In this document: in pieces, positions 27,946 to 35,868 of the stretch
Layout of the letters: each line of letters opens with the position of its first letter
Position numbering within the stretch: position 1 is the stretch's first letter
From: a virus
Direction: 5' to 3' (one strand)
Length of the DNA stretch: 43,501 bases
IMG/VR virus record: IMGVR_UViG_3300010373_000018
Span: 1 to 43,501 of that record
Notes under the pieces: model-generated
Database searches by the model: none
Told to the model about the DNA's origin: nothing
Seen by the model: the letters and a program-made list of their open reading frames with translations, nothing else
Made by a program: the position numbers and the translations under genes

Positions 27946-28422
27946 ATGAAAAAACTAATTTCAATTTTAACAATTGTCTTTATCTGTTTAATTTACAGTA
28001 AGGCAGATGCGCAAACTTTTGTTAGAGGTGCTTACACATTTGATTACATGCAACCAGATGCAAACTTGTTTACAATTCCTGACCCATTATCAAATAGAAC
28101 ATTATTAATTAGAGTCGAAGTTGGATATAAATTCGACAGCAAGTTTAATTATATTAATTATGGTAAAGTTTATGGAGTTGTAGGGGTTTTCTATACTGAC
28201 ACGTACACATTATATCCGCATAGCTTAAATTTCGATGTTGAAGTTTTGGCACTTAAAACAAGTTCTTCGAGCGGTACATATAACGATGTTGTAAACGGCC
28301 CTTCATCTGTAAATTGGACTGGTAGTTATCAAATTTTTAGTGAAAACTACACTAGTTATCAAGATCATTTACCTATATATTATGCTTTCCAGTGGGGAGG
28401 AAGTTCGAATATAACATTTTAA
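27946..28422 (+). CDS. Secreted protein with signal peptide, unknown function
   Basis: 158 residues from the ATG at 27946. A Sec signal peptide, MKKLISILTIVFICLIY followed by SKADAQ, ends in an AxA-type site before TFVRGAYTF. The mature part is strand-rich and tyrosine-rich (YKFDSKFNYINYGKVYGVVGVFYTDTYTLY), with no lipid cysteine and no membrane helix. It would be periplasmic or exported. It is followed by its own terminator. A prophage-expressed conversion factor is a reasonable guess, without direct support. Confidence 0.65.
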   Translation: MKKLISILTIVFICLIYSKADAQTFVRGAYTFDYMQPDANLFTIPDPLSNRTLLIRVEVGYKFDSKFNYINYGKVYGVVGVFYTDTYTLYPHSLNFDVEVLALKTSSSSGTYNDVVNGPSSVNWTGSYQIFSENYTSYQDHLPIYYAFQWGGSSNITF

Positions 28423-28430
28423 ACATACAA

Positions 28431-28458
28431 GTCTAGGGAGATATCCTAGGATTTTTTT
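28431..28458 (+). terminator. Terminator after the secreted protein gene
   Basis: CTAGG (28433-28437) pairs with CCTAG (28445-28449), 7-nt loop, then ATTTTTTT. It is followed directly by a second perfect 10-bp inverted repeat AAAGAGTAGG/CCTACTCTTT (28459-28485) at the end of the facing minus-strand gene. Together they separate the convergent genes. Confidence 0.65.
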
Positions 28459-28476
28459 AAAGAGTAGGTTTATAGC

Positions 28477-28779
28477 CTACTCTTTATAATCATCAAAAAT
28501 CTCATCAGGAGATTTCCTGTTAAAATCATGATTATGCACGCCAGTCTGATACTTAAGAATATTAAAAATTTCAACATCTTGTATTTCACCTTCTATAAAG
28601 TTAAAATGTACAAAATGCTGAAAGATTTCCCCTTCGTTCAGCGGTAAAGTATAACTCGCTTTATATTTGTAGTTATTACCTAATTTTTGGATCTTACCAA
28701 TTCTGAATTTTTGATCAACTTCATCACATTTATTTTTTAAATAATGAGTTAATGCCTGCCTTACTTTTTCTTCTGTCAT
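28477..28779 (-). CDS. Accessory protein, unknown function
   Basis: 100 residues from the ATG at 28777-28779 (MTEEKVRQALTHYLKNKC). An N-terminal helix is followed by strands (KYKASYTLPLNEGEIFQHFVHFNFIEGEIQDVEIF), a fold-like pattern seen in small phage or plasmid accessory proteins. Its stop codon falls inside the 28459-28485 hairpin. No recognised family. Confidence 0.55.
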   Translation of the reverse strand: MTEEKVRQALTHYLKNKCDEVDQKFRIGKIQKLGNNYKYKASYTLPLNEGEIFQHFVHFNFIEGEIQDVEIFNILKYQTGVHNHDFNRKSPDEIFDDYKE

Positions 28780-28845
28780 ATTATTTAGTGTTTTAATAAA
28801 ATGCAAGTATAAGCATAACAAACCGAGCTATTTGTGACCCCTTCC

Positions 28846-29076
28846 CTAAAACAAAACAGTGCCTTTCAAATCTTCCTCTTTTAATCCTAATAAGTCATCT
28901 ATCACTGCACTTCCCTCTTCCCCATCGAGAGTTTCCAAGAAACCCCATAAGTCAGATTTATACTCTGGAGTAAACTCCGGATCTTCATCTTCTACCGTTG
29001 ACTTTGTTAGTAGGATGTTAAAGCCGTCTTTCTTAAGCTCCTTAAGGACAGCATGTGTTAATTTAACGTATTCCAT
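28846..29076 (-). CDS. Small acidic accessory protein
   Basis: 76 residues from the ATG at 29074-29076. It begins MEYVKLTHAVLKELKKDGFNILL and is acidic later (EDEDPEFTPEYKSDLWGFLETLDGEEG). It lies 11 nt after the upstream minus-strand gene stop, and a TTG start at 29091 would overlap that gene by 4 nt. Very acidic small proteins can act as DNA mimics or inhibitors, but no family is recognised. Confidence 0.55.
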   Translation of the reverse strand: MEYVKLTHAVLKELKKDGFNILLTKSTVEDEDPEFTPEYKSDLWGFLETLDGEEGSAVIDDLLGLKEEDLKGTVLF

Positions 29077-29087
29077 GATATTTAAAA

Positions 29088-29558
29088 TCAATCTCTTTTA
29101 ACATTAATCCACTTTTTGTTAGGCATTTTAAGAAAATCCCTAGTTAACATTCTGTTATAAATAAAACCCTCCTCTTCGAGAACATACAACACCGGATCTT
29201 CATTGACAGGCACATCGACCATTTTAAAAATAGCATCAGGATCATCACAATTGATATCAGATTCGACAACTTTTATTTTATTATTTTCCACCCATTCAAA
29301 CAGCGCTTCATTCTCATAATTGCGGATATACTTAATTTCTTCATCGAAATTTTTTAATTCAGATGCAGCTTGTTCAGGAAAAAAAGCTTCAAGATAGTTT
29401 TTATAAATTTCCTTATCTCCTGTGCGCAATGAGTAGTTTTTGACAATAAGCCTATGGGGATTATAATGAAAGTTGAATTCATCTGGATTTTCAATAAACC
29501 CGTAATGCTCATTATAAGCGATAAGTCGGGTTTCCATATTTAATTTATCATCTTGCAT
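29088..29558 (-). CDS. Accessory protein, unknown function
   Basis: 156 residues from the ATG at 29556-29558 (MQDDKLNMETRLIAYNEHYG); an upstream ATG at 29588 is possible. Acidic and aromatic, with FHYNPHRLIVKNYSLRTGDKEIYKNYLEAFFPEQ in the middle and NRMLTRDFLKMPNKKW near the end. It is divergent from the SRAP gene 45 bp away. No recognised family. Confidence 0.55.
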   Translation of the reverse strand: MQDDKLNMETRLIAYNEHYGFIENPDEFNFHYNPHRLIVKNYSLRTGDKEIYKNYLEAFFPEQAASELKNFDEEIKYIRNYENEALFEWVENNKIKVVESDINCDDPDAIFKMVDVPVNEDPVLYVLEEEGFIYNRMLTRDFLKMPNKKWINVKRD

Positions 29559-29603
29559 AAACTTATAAGTTTTAAAATTGTTAAACACCTAAACTATTGT
29601 ATT

Positions 29604-30293
29604 ATGTGTTACCACGTTTCAACTCCTGACATTACATATCTTAAAAAAGCACGTCCTGAAAAAGAAGTGACTTTTGAACCTTCTGAAATTTATCACGTCT
29701 CTGGTTTCGCTCGTCCTTACTTGCCGGTAACTCTTAACAATCAAGATGATAAGATTGTTTCCGCACGATGGAAGTTAATCCCATTTTGGGTAAAAACAGA
29801 AGATGATGCAAAGAAATACGCAAATACTTTAAATGCTGATTCTGGTACCATATTCGAGAAAGCCTCATACAAAAACTACATTACTAAAAATCGGGGTCTA
29901 TTATACGTTAATGGCTTTTATGAGCCACATAAAGTTGCTGGTAAAAAAGACACCGAAAATTATTATATCTATACTCCTAGTAAAGAGATCTTCACTTTAG
30001 GAATTGTCTACAGCGATTTTAAGGATTACGAGACTGGAGAAACTTATCCTACATTCTCGATAATCACTACTGAAGCCAATCCCCTACTCGCTGAAATTCA
30101 CAATGAAAAGAAACGTATGCCTCTTATTATTGCAAAGCAAGATGAAGATGCCTGGTTACATGCCACCACCAAAGACGATATCGTTAAATTGATGAAGCCT
30201 TACGATGGTGAGTTATCTAGTCATCAAGTTGTACGTGTAACAGATCCTAAATTGACTGATACTAATCACCCTGATATTCAAAAAGCTATTTAG
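29604..30293 (+). CDS. SRAP-family (YedK/HMCES-like) DNA-protein crosslink repair protein
   Basis: 229 residues. The ATG at 29604 is chosen because SRAP proteins need Cys as residue 2 (MCYHVSTPD), exposed once Met is removed. Conserved elements are SARWKLIPFWV, the Asn in TLNADSGTIFEKASYK (N77, where most members have NARSE), VNGFYEPH (E107) and IHNEKKRMPLII (H166). These proteins form a protective thiazolidine crosslink at abasic sites in single-stranded DNA. It could shield phage DNA during replication or repair. It sits in the mixed-orientation accessory block. Confidence 0.9.
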   Translation: MCYHVSTPDITYLKKARPEKEVTFEPSEIYHVSGFARPYLPVTLNNQDDKIVSARWKLIPFWVKTEDDAKKYANTLNADSGTIFEKASYKNYITKNRGLLYVNGFYEPHKVAGKKDTENYYIYTPSKEIFTLGIVYSDFKDYETGETYPTFSIITTEANPLLAEIHNEKKRMPLIIAKQDEDAWLHATTKDDIVKLMKPYDGELSSHQVVRVTDPKLTDTNHPDIQKAI

Positions 30294-30606
30294 GCGGTTT
30301 GAATTGTATATCATAATCCTCAAGCTTTATTAATAAGGCTTGAAGCTCCTCACTTGCCCTTTTTATCCACCCTGCTCTTTGCTTAATAGCAGCGTACGGA
30401 CTTTTTACTACAAATTCTTTTATATTACTTAAGCCTGTATGTTCCTCTTTATATATCCGCTCCCATTTTTCCAAAAACTCCTCAGGTGTATAAAATATCC
30501 TAGAAACATCATGATAGATCCAGCAGTTATTCTGAATTGCAAAACGGTGCAAAGAAGTCACTTCAGCGGGAATTTCTTTTTTATCTTTTATTCTCCACGG
30601 TTCCAT
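30286..30606 (-). CDS. Accessory protein, unknown function
   Basis: 106 residues from the ATG at 30604-30606 (MEPWRIKDKKEIPAEVTSLHRF). Aromatic and charged, with DVSRIFYTPEEFLEKWERIYKEEHTG and a C-terminal helix AGWIKRASEELQALLIKLEDY. It overlaps the SRAP gene by 8 nt tail to tail. No recognised family. Confidence 0.55.
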   Translation of the reverse strand: MEPWRIKDKKEIPAEVTSLHRFAIQNNCWIYHDVSRIFYTPEEFLEKWERIYKEEHTGLSNIKEFVVKSPYAAIKQRAGWIKRASEELQALLIKLEDYDIQFKPPK

Positions 30607-30654
30607 AATTTTAATTTTATTCAAAATTATAGATATTTTACTAATTTTACGCTA

Positions 30655-30876
30655 ATGAGTCGGCTAAAAATTATAGTAAAACAAAAAGAGGTGGTAATAC
30701 CTTTTACAATCGAACGTAAATCAGGTTTGGTTAACTATATCATGCGTGGAAAGAACGGATCTGTGTTCTACTTTAGAAAATATGATGAAGGGGAAATTCA
30801 TCTTGCATATGGAAATATGAAGGACGATTTAGCACTGGCTATTATTTTGGCATTAAAGGAAATTCATGAGAATTAA
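30655..30876 (+). CDS. Small accessory protein, unknown function
   Basis: 73 residues from the ATG at 30655 (MSRLKIIVKQKEVVIPFTIE). A strand-rich start is followed by RGKNGSVFYFRKYDEGEIHLAYGN and a final helix DLALAIILALKEI. It is divergent from the 30606 gene with a 48-bp gap. No recognised family. Confidence 0.55.
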   Translation: MSRLKIIVKQKEVVIPFTIERKSGLVNYIMRGKNGSVFYFRKYDEGEIHLAYGNMKDDLALAIILALKEIHEN

Positions 30877-30931
30877 AATATGTATTTAATAAATATTAAA
30901 CCATTGATAAATTGAATATATTATTTTACAT

Positions 30932-31489
30932 TTGGATTTATTTTTAAACTTAACCAATTTAACCTTGGATTTTTTACTTTCACTTTTATCTGGTGTAATT
31001 TCAGGAGTTGTTGCATCTGGAGTTTTTTATCTTTATATGACTAGGTTAAGACCTAACATTTTTATCTGTGATCTTATAGCAAAATCATCAAATGATAAAG
31101 GAACTTTTTTTGCATTTAAAATTTATAATTCCTCAAATAGATTTGATATTTTAGATTTAAAAGCGGAATTGCTTTTAAAAACTCCATTTAATTCTGACGG
31201 TGGTCAAAATTTCAGAATAAGCAAAATAGATTTAGTAAGAGATAAGGTAATGATTCTTCCACGTTGTTCAAAAAAGAATAATAAAGAAGGTGATTTTGCG
31301 TTAATTCTTACAACACGTGAAGATATAGATCAATTATGGAATTCAGACAGCCAACATATAGAATTTCATATACAGGCTAAACATTCATTTTCGGGTGCCA
31401 CCAAGTCGTACACTAAAAAATTTTACACAAAAAGAACATCAATTAAGGAGGGAATGTTTACTTTTGGCAAAACAAATAGCGTAACATAG
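30932..31489 (+). CDS. Membrane-anchored accessory protein, unknown function
   Basis: 185 residues. No ATG precedes the hydrophobic N-terminus, so a TTG start at 30932 is chosen; an internal ATG would remove the membrane helix. One helix spans about 12-36 (LLSLLSGVISGVVASGVFYLYM). The remainder is a strand-rich soluble domain (NIFICDLIAKSSNDKGTFFAFKIYNSSNRFDILDLKAELLL...). Membrane-anchored beta-domain proteins like this occur in phage and defence islands, but no family is assigned. It is followed by a bidirectional terminator. Confidence 0.6.
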   Translation: MDLFLNLTNLTLDFLLSLLSGVISGVVASGVFYLYMTRLRPNIFICDLIAKSSNDKGTFFAFKIYNSSNRFDILDLKAELLLKTPFNSDGGQNFRISKIDLVRDKVMILPRCSKKNNKEGDFALILTTREDIDQLWNSDSQHIEFHIQAKHSFSGATKSYTKKFYTKRTSIKEGMFTFGKTNSVT

Positions 31490-31616
31490 TTGTTTATAAT
31501 AAAACAATCAGTATATTTAATTATCAAAAAAACCCTAACAATAATTCAATCAAAGAAAGGAAATCATTATGAAGATGGACACAATTTTAATTTAGAAACT
31601 ATTTATTGTTAATAAT

Positions 31617-31642
31617 AAAGGAGCTAAAATTTAGCTCCTTTT
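31617..31642. terminator. Bidirectional terminator at the end of the late operon
   Basis: AAAGGAGCTAA (31617-31627) pairs with TTAGCTCCTTT (31631-31641) over 11 perfect bp with a 3-nt loop; T runs follow in both directions. It separates the plus-strand accessory gene from the minus-strand lysis genes. Confidence 0.85.
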
Positions 31643-31646
31643 AATT

Positions 31647-32192
31647 TTAATTACTTTTTTTGACCCCAAAATACCACAATACACCGAAAACAATTATCAG
31701 AACACCAATAGCCCCATAAATTATACCTTTTCCACTTGACTCGCTTACCACCTCACTATCTTTTACCTTATCCTTTGTTTGCTCCTTCTTCCTACCTTTT
31801 GACTCCTCGGACGTGACCTTGGCGACATTCTTACTGTTAGTTGATTCAAAGGCTATATTTGATTCTATTTCGCTTTTGCCCCGATCCTTTGTGTGATTTG
31901 TAAGCTTAGCCCCTCCCTTTGCTGACACGTTGCCATTTTTATCGACAGTGATCTCGTCAGCTTCTATCGTTGTTTGAGAATCAAGATCGCGTTGATCCCT
32001 TTCGCTTGATGACTCATTTTCTTTTTTTCGAGAAGACTCAGAACTAACTTCGCTTTCCTTTTTACTGGATTCGCTGGCTTCCTGCTTTTTTACGACATGT
32101 TCAGAAGTATTTACATTCTTTGTCGTTTTGCGGAACAATCCGCACGAACTAATTAGCGTGCAGATTGTCAGTAGTAAGATCAGTTTTTTCAT
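31647..32192 (-). CDS. Spanin-type lipoprotein with C-terminal membrane helix
   Basis: 181 residues. A lipoprotein signal peptide ends in LISSCG (Cys17). A long hydrophilic, Ser/Glu/Lys-rich middle follows. A C-terminal membrane helix (GIIYGAIGVLIIVFGVLWYFGV, about 155-176) ends in KKSN. A lipid anchor at one end and an inner-membrane helix at the other is the topology of unimolecular spanins (u-spanins, T1 gp11 type), which fuse inner and outer membranes at lysis. The gene overlaps the upstream coiled-coil membrane gene by 44 nt, as Rz/Rz1 pairs do. It may therefore be a u-spanin or an Rz1 partner. Confidence 0.65.
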   Translation of the reverse strand: MKKLILLLTICTLISSCGLFRKTTKNVNTSEHVVKKQEASESSKKESEVSSESSRKKENESSSERDQRDLDSQTTIEADEITVDKNGNVSAKGGAKLTNHTKDRGKSEIESNIAFESTNSKNVAKVTSEESKGRKKEQTKDKVKDSEVVSESSGKGIIYGAIGVLIIVFGVLWYFGVKKSN

Positions 32193-32580
32193 TGTTTTCT
32201 ATTGTTATACGTAATAGCCTACATTCTTCTTTAAGGGCTTCAACTTCGATCCGTTGTTCATTAAATAACTTCTTGAAATTTGAATACTCCTCTTTTATAG
32301 CCTTTAATGCCTTCTTACATGTATTTTCACCCTCGATAGCTATTTGAAGTTTCTCCTTTAACGCAGTGATAATACCATCGGATGCTTCAAGTTGCTTTTC
32401 TAATCGATCAGTTATGCCCTCGGACATCTCCAATACCTTTTTCGCATTTTCAACAATTCCACCATCATTTTCAATTCTTTCTTTTGGCTTTGATCTCCAC
32501 CAAAGCCAAATAGCTCCAACAATTGCCGCTAAAGCTCCCCATAGATTGGGTAGTACATGTTCTTGTAAAAATTGCTCCAT
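32149..32580 (-). CDS. Holin or Rz-like membrane protein with coiled coil
   Basis: 143 residues. One N-terminal membrane helix (LPNLWGALAAIVGAIWLWW, about 10-28) is followed by a basic RSKPKER turn and a long coiled coil (VENAKKVLEMSEGITDRLEKQLE... to IRITIENN). This topology matches i-spanins (Rz). Holins of one helix exist too. Position between lysozyme and the lipoprotein gene, with a 44-nt overlap with the latter, fits a spanin pair. No separate multi-helix holin gene is evident. Confidence 0.6.
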   Translation of the reverse strand: MEQFLQEHVLPNLWGALAAIVGAIWLWWRSKPKERIENDGGIVENAKKVLEMSEGITDRLEKQLEASDGIITALKEKLQIAIEGENTCKKALKAIKEEYSNFKKLFNEQRIEVEALKEECRLLRITIENNEKTDLTTDNLHAN

Positions 32581-32581
32581 A

Positions 32582-33034
32582 CTACTTAGTAAAATATAAT
32601 TCTGCCTCAGCCTTTCTTCTTCGAATCAAACCACTGAAGGGCTTGCCTCCTGCATTAACCCACTTCATAAATTCAGTAGCTATTGATGGATCGTTAGGAT
32701 TTTTGTTCACTTTCTTCAATAGTGTTGATTGGCTAAGGTTAGTACCTCCAAGGTTATAAGTAAAGGAAACTAATGCATCAAACTGATTTTGCGTAAGTGG
32801 TTTTTTGACCATGCGCAAAACATCTTTTTCGTAGTTAGCTAGTATATCAATTAACATTACTGCACCCTCTTCTTTGCTCAATGGCTTATCCTTCAAAGTC
32901 ACTTTTGTACGACCAGGTAAATAATAAGTAAAACCATAACCAATAGTTGCAATACCTACCGGATCGAGGTATGGCTTACTATACCATCCCTCGAATTCTT
33001 TTATTAAGGCTAAGCCTTTTTGTCCTATTTTCAT
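32582..33034 (-). CDS. Endolysin, T4-type lysozyme (GH24)
   Basis: 150 residues from the ATG at 33032-33034; a start at 33055 would overlap the fibre gene. IKEFEGWYSKPYLDPVGIATIGYG contains E15, D24 and T30 with the same spacing (9 and 6) as the T4 lysozyme catalytic triad. ALVSFTYNLGGTNLSQSTLLKKVN and GLIRRRKAEAELY are also typical. It cuts peptidoglycan between MurNAc and GlcNAc. No signal peptide is present, so release needs a holin or membrane disruption. Confidence 0.92.
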   Translation of the reverse strand: MKIGQKGLALIKEFEGWYSKPYLDPVGIATIGYGFTYYLPGRTKVTLKDKPLSKEEGAVMLIDILANYEKDVLRMVKKPLTQNQFDALVSFTYNLGGTNLSQSTLLKKVNKNPNDPSIATEFMKWVNAGGKPFSGLIRRRKAEAELYFTK

Positions 33035-33044
33035 ATTATAATCT

Positions 33045-35852
33045 CTACTTTCCACATTTTACAATCATAAAGCAGGTTTCGCCTTCCACATAATTTGCTT
33101 TAACTATGAATCCCTGATTAAATACTTTTGATAGCAATACTGTATTCCTTGATTCAACAACTTCTATTTTTTTAGCACTTAATTCAGGTAAATTAATATT
33201 AAGCATGTCAACCATGCTGCCTGAATAGTCAATGAAAATGAAAGTTTCATTTTCTTCATGAACTATGAAATAGCTTAATCTGTTTCCTGTCCTGGTATTG
33301 GACAAATCTGTATAAGTTCTGTACAATTTAATCTCATAATAATCTCCAATAGATCTTGTTTCTCCTACTGCTCCACTATCTACTGGGTGTGGATATATTT
33401 TTTTGCTGCTACCTCTAATTTCAAATAGATTAACTGTTTTCGATAAATCATTAAATCCAGGAAGATAACCGATCATAAAACCCACATTCCCCGAATACTG
33501 AATGACCCTGATAGGCGGATTTAAAGGATCTAGATTATTTCTGTTAATAAAAATATCATTACTAAACACAGGTTGTACCGGTTTACGAAAATCTACAGGT
33601 CCAATTGGTGCTGAATTAGGAATGTAATAAAACGGGTTCCCTGAAATCTGAACGGCCTGGCTTACCATAATATCAGCAAATTTTACAGGTTGATTATAAT
33701 AAACACCTGTTGTTATAATACATGAAAAGTCTTTTTTGAAACTATATATATTTTTTACAGAACAAGCTGAATTGCCTTTCATGTCAGGATCCTGAGGTTG
33801 CCCTGATCTTGCCCTAAGATTGTTTAATACACTCGCAGGGTTGTAGATATCATACTCTTCAATTACCTTTAGATCTTTAGAACTACTTAGAGTGTTCAAT
33901 TGAACCTTATTATTATCTACAAATACATTTAAGTATTTCATACCGATAGAAGGGTAAAGTTGTTCAGTTGTACCCGCGATTACGGAAGTAATATTGTAAC
34001 TAATCCCATTATAAGTAATAGTTCCAGGAGTTAAAGCAGGCTTAAATAAAAAACTAAATTCAGTTCCTTCATATTCCGCTAAAAAAGCAATCTGATTTGT
34101 ACTTATTATACGGATGGGATAGTATTTGACACCTCCTTTATCCCATTCTGTACCGATGATCGTATTTGTGTATCCATGATTTGAAATGGTCGCAATCTGG
34201 TATCCTTTACCGTGATTTGCGCCAATTGTCAAGCCCATAATATGCTGTGGCGCAACATCATCAGCACTCCCAATAGTAATTGCATTAAATGAAGATGGAC
34301 TGAAATTAAACATATCATTTCCATTATATCCACGTTTATTTGCTACTTGTCCCTTGATACTATTACCGCTATTATCATATACTTCCAAATTACCAACTGA
34401 ATCAATTGAATAATTGAATCCATCAATACTTTTTGCACCAGCTAAATTTTTCACATCTTCAATTGTAGCAATATCAGAATCTGATTTTCTACCTGTTGAC
34501 AATTGCCCACTTAAAGAAACTTTATCATACTCAGCATACGGTTCAAAACTATCTGTATTAATGACAATACCTAATAGATTAAAGTCAGCACCCTCCGTTT
34601 TTAAAAAGGTGGCCCGAATGTATTTTGTATTTATTGGAGTTGTGAAGGACGTACTATTGACCGTAATTGCTCCAATTACAGTCAAATTAATATCAAAAAA
34701 TACTATTTGGCGCAATGTAAACGAGGTATTATTTGATTTTATAGACTTATAAATCTTACCTGCCTCTACTTGTGTAAAATCGATACCAAAATAAGATAAA
34801 CTAAAAACCCACTCCCCAGTTGTTACATTCAGTAACACATCAAATACTTTCGACGCTGGGCTCAATTTATTTTTAGAAATTACCTTTGAAGTTGTTAAAG
34901 GGAGTAATTTAATTTCATTTGCTGTTGATTTTGTTAAAGCTGTAGTAGCGCTAACAATTGTAGAACTCAAATTCTCAACTTCTGCGACGCCTACAATTCT
35001 TCTGAATTCTTCATATTGGGTAGCTACCTTACCATATTCTACCTGCGCCCAAGTAAATGAGTTTTCTGTAGGTGAATATGCATTGAAACCCATAAAATTA
35101 TCTCCAGCTTGTTTTTTAAGAATACCAGTGTTTACAGCTAAATATCTACCCGCAACTCCTTTACTGGGAAAAAAAGCTAACCCAGTTCTATTCTTATCTG
35201 ATGATAATGGCAAATCTCCACCTATAGGGATCATGCTAATATCAATATAGCCTGACCATGCCCAGCCAATAGCTCCGGCACCAGTACCAATAGTCCCTGC
35301 ATTAGTTATTAACTCATCTACTCTTAAATCTTTCGGATTAAAGAAATTCTTCCCATGAGTAAGTTTCACTGTCTTATCATCTACATATATTGCTGTAGCT
35401 TTTTCAGTTGGTATTCCGTCACCATTAGGATTAATAACAGGTACACCTTGAGGCATTGGCAAAGCCTGCATCTTGCTAATGCTCCAAGTAGGAGTTGTCG
35501 CAGTTCCGTTCCAATATAAAGTTCCATCATTTCCTTCAGGTATTCCATCAGTGCCAGTTGGATTCTTCAATACTACATTGTTGTATTTCCAATAACCCCA
35601 ACTAGCATCAAAAAATCTGTTTTGACCTGTTGGACCTGCAGGTAGTGCAACAGCTGCAGCAGGAGTAGTGCCACCTTGTATAGCAGGCATTGATTCTCCT
35701 GTAATTGAAAGATATTGTTTAGCCGTATCGAAATCTGCCGTTTTTGTGATGCCTGTATCTGCATCCGCCATTAGAAATTTATCTCCTCCTTTAATTGAAC
35801 TGGCTACCGTCATTCCCTGTGGGAATCTCACTTTTTCATCTTCACTTGCCAT
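33045..35852 (-). CDS. Tail fibre / receptor-binding protein
   Basis: 935 residues. The N-terminus (VRFPQGMTVASSIKGGDKFLMADADTGITKTADFDTAKQYL) is the conserved virion-anchoring part seen in Bacteroidetes phage tail fibres. Two related beta modules (about residues 165-285 and 325-455, each beginning with KN-x and ending in a tyrosine-rich AEYDKV/ATQYEEF-type strand) resemble carbohydrate-binding repeats. The C-terminal half is strand-rich with glycine/asparagine turns and no catalytic motif. It probably contacts surface polysaccharide or an outer-membrane receptor. It lies between the distal tail gene and lysozyme, as host-range genes usually do. Confidence 0.7.
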   Translation of the reverse strand: MASEDEKVRFPQGMTVASSIKGGDKFLMADADTGITKTADFDTAKQYLSITGESMPAIQGGTTPAAAVALPAGPTGQNRFFDASWGYWKYNNVVLKNPTGTDGIPEGNDGTLYWNGTATTPTWSISKMQALPMPQGVPVINPNGDGIPTEKATAIYVDDKTVKLTHGKNFFNPKDLRVDELITNAGTIGTGAGAIGWAWSGYIDISMIPIGGDLPLSSDKNRTGLAFFPSKGVAGRYLAVNTGILKKQAGDNFMGFNAYSPTENSFTWAQVEYGKVATQYEEFRRIVGVAEVENLSSTIVSATTALTKSTANEIKLLPLTTSKVISKNKLSPASKVFDVLLNVTTGEWVFSLSYFGIDFTQVEAGKIYKSIKSNNTSFTLRQIVFFDINLTVIGAITVNSTSFTTPINTKYIRATFLKTEGADFNLLGIVINTDSFEPYAEYDKVSLSGQLSTGRKSDSDIATIEDVKNLAGAKSIDGFNYSIDSVGNLEVYDNSGNSIKGQVANKRGYNGNDMFNFSPSSFNAITIGSADDVAPQHIMGLTIGANHGKGYQIATISNHGYTNTIIGTEWDKGGVKYYPIRIISTNQIAFLAEYEGTEFSFLFKPALTPGTITYNGISYNITSVIAGTTEQLYPSIGMKYLNVFVDNNKVQLNTLSSSKDLKVIEEYDIYNPASVLNNLRARSGQPQDPDMKGNSACSVKNIYSFKKDFSCIITTGVYYNQPVKFADIMVSQAVQISGNPFYYIPNSAPIGPVDFRKPVQPVFSNDIFINRNNLDPLNPPIRVIQYSGNVGFMIGYLPGFNDLSKTVNLFEIRGSSKKIYPHPVDSGAVGETRSIGDYYEIKLYRTYTDLSNTRTGNRLSYFIVHEENETFIFIDYSGSMVDMLNINLPELSAKKIEVVESRNTVLLSKVFNQGFIVKANYVEGETCFMIVKCGK

Positions 35853-35868
35853 AATTATATTTTAAATC

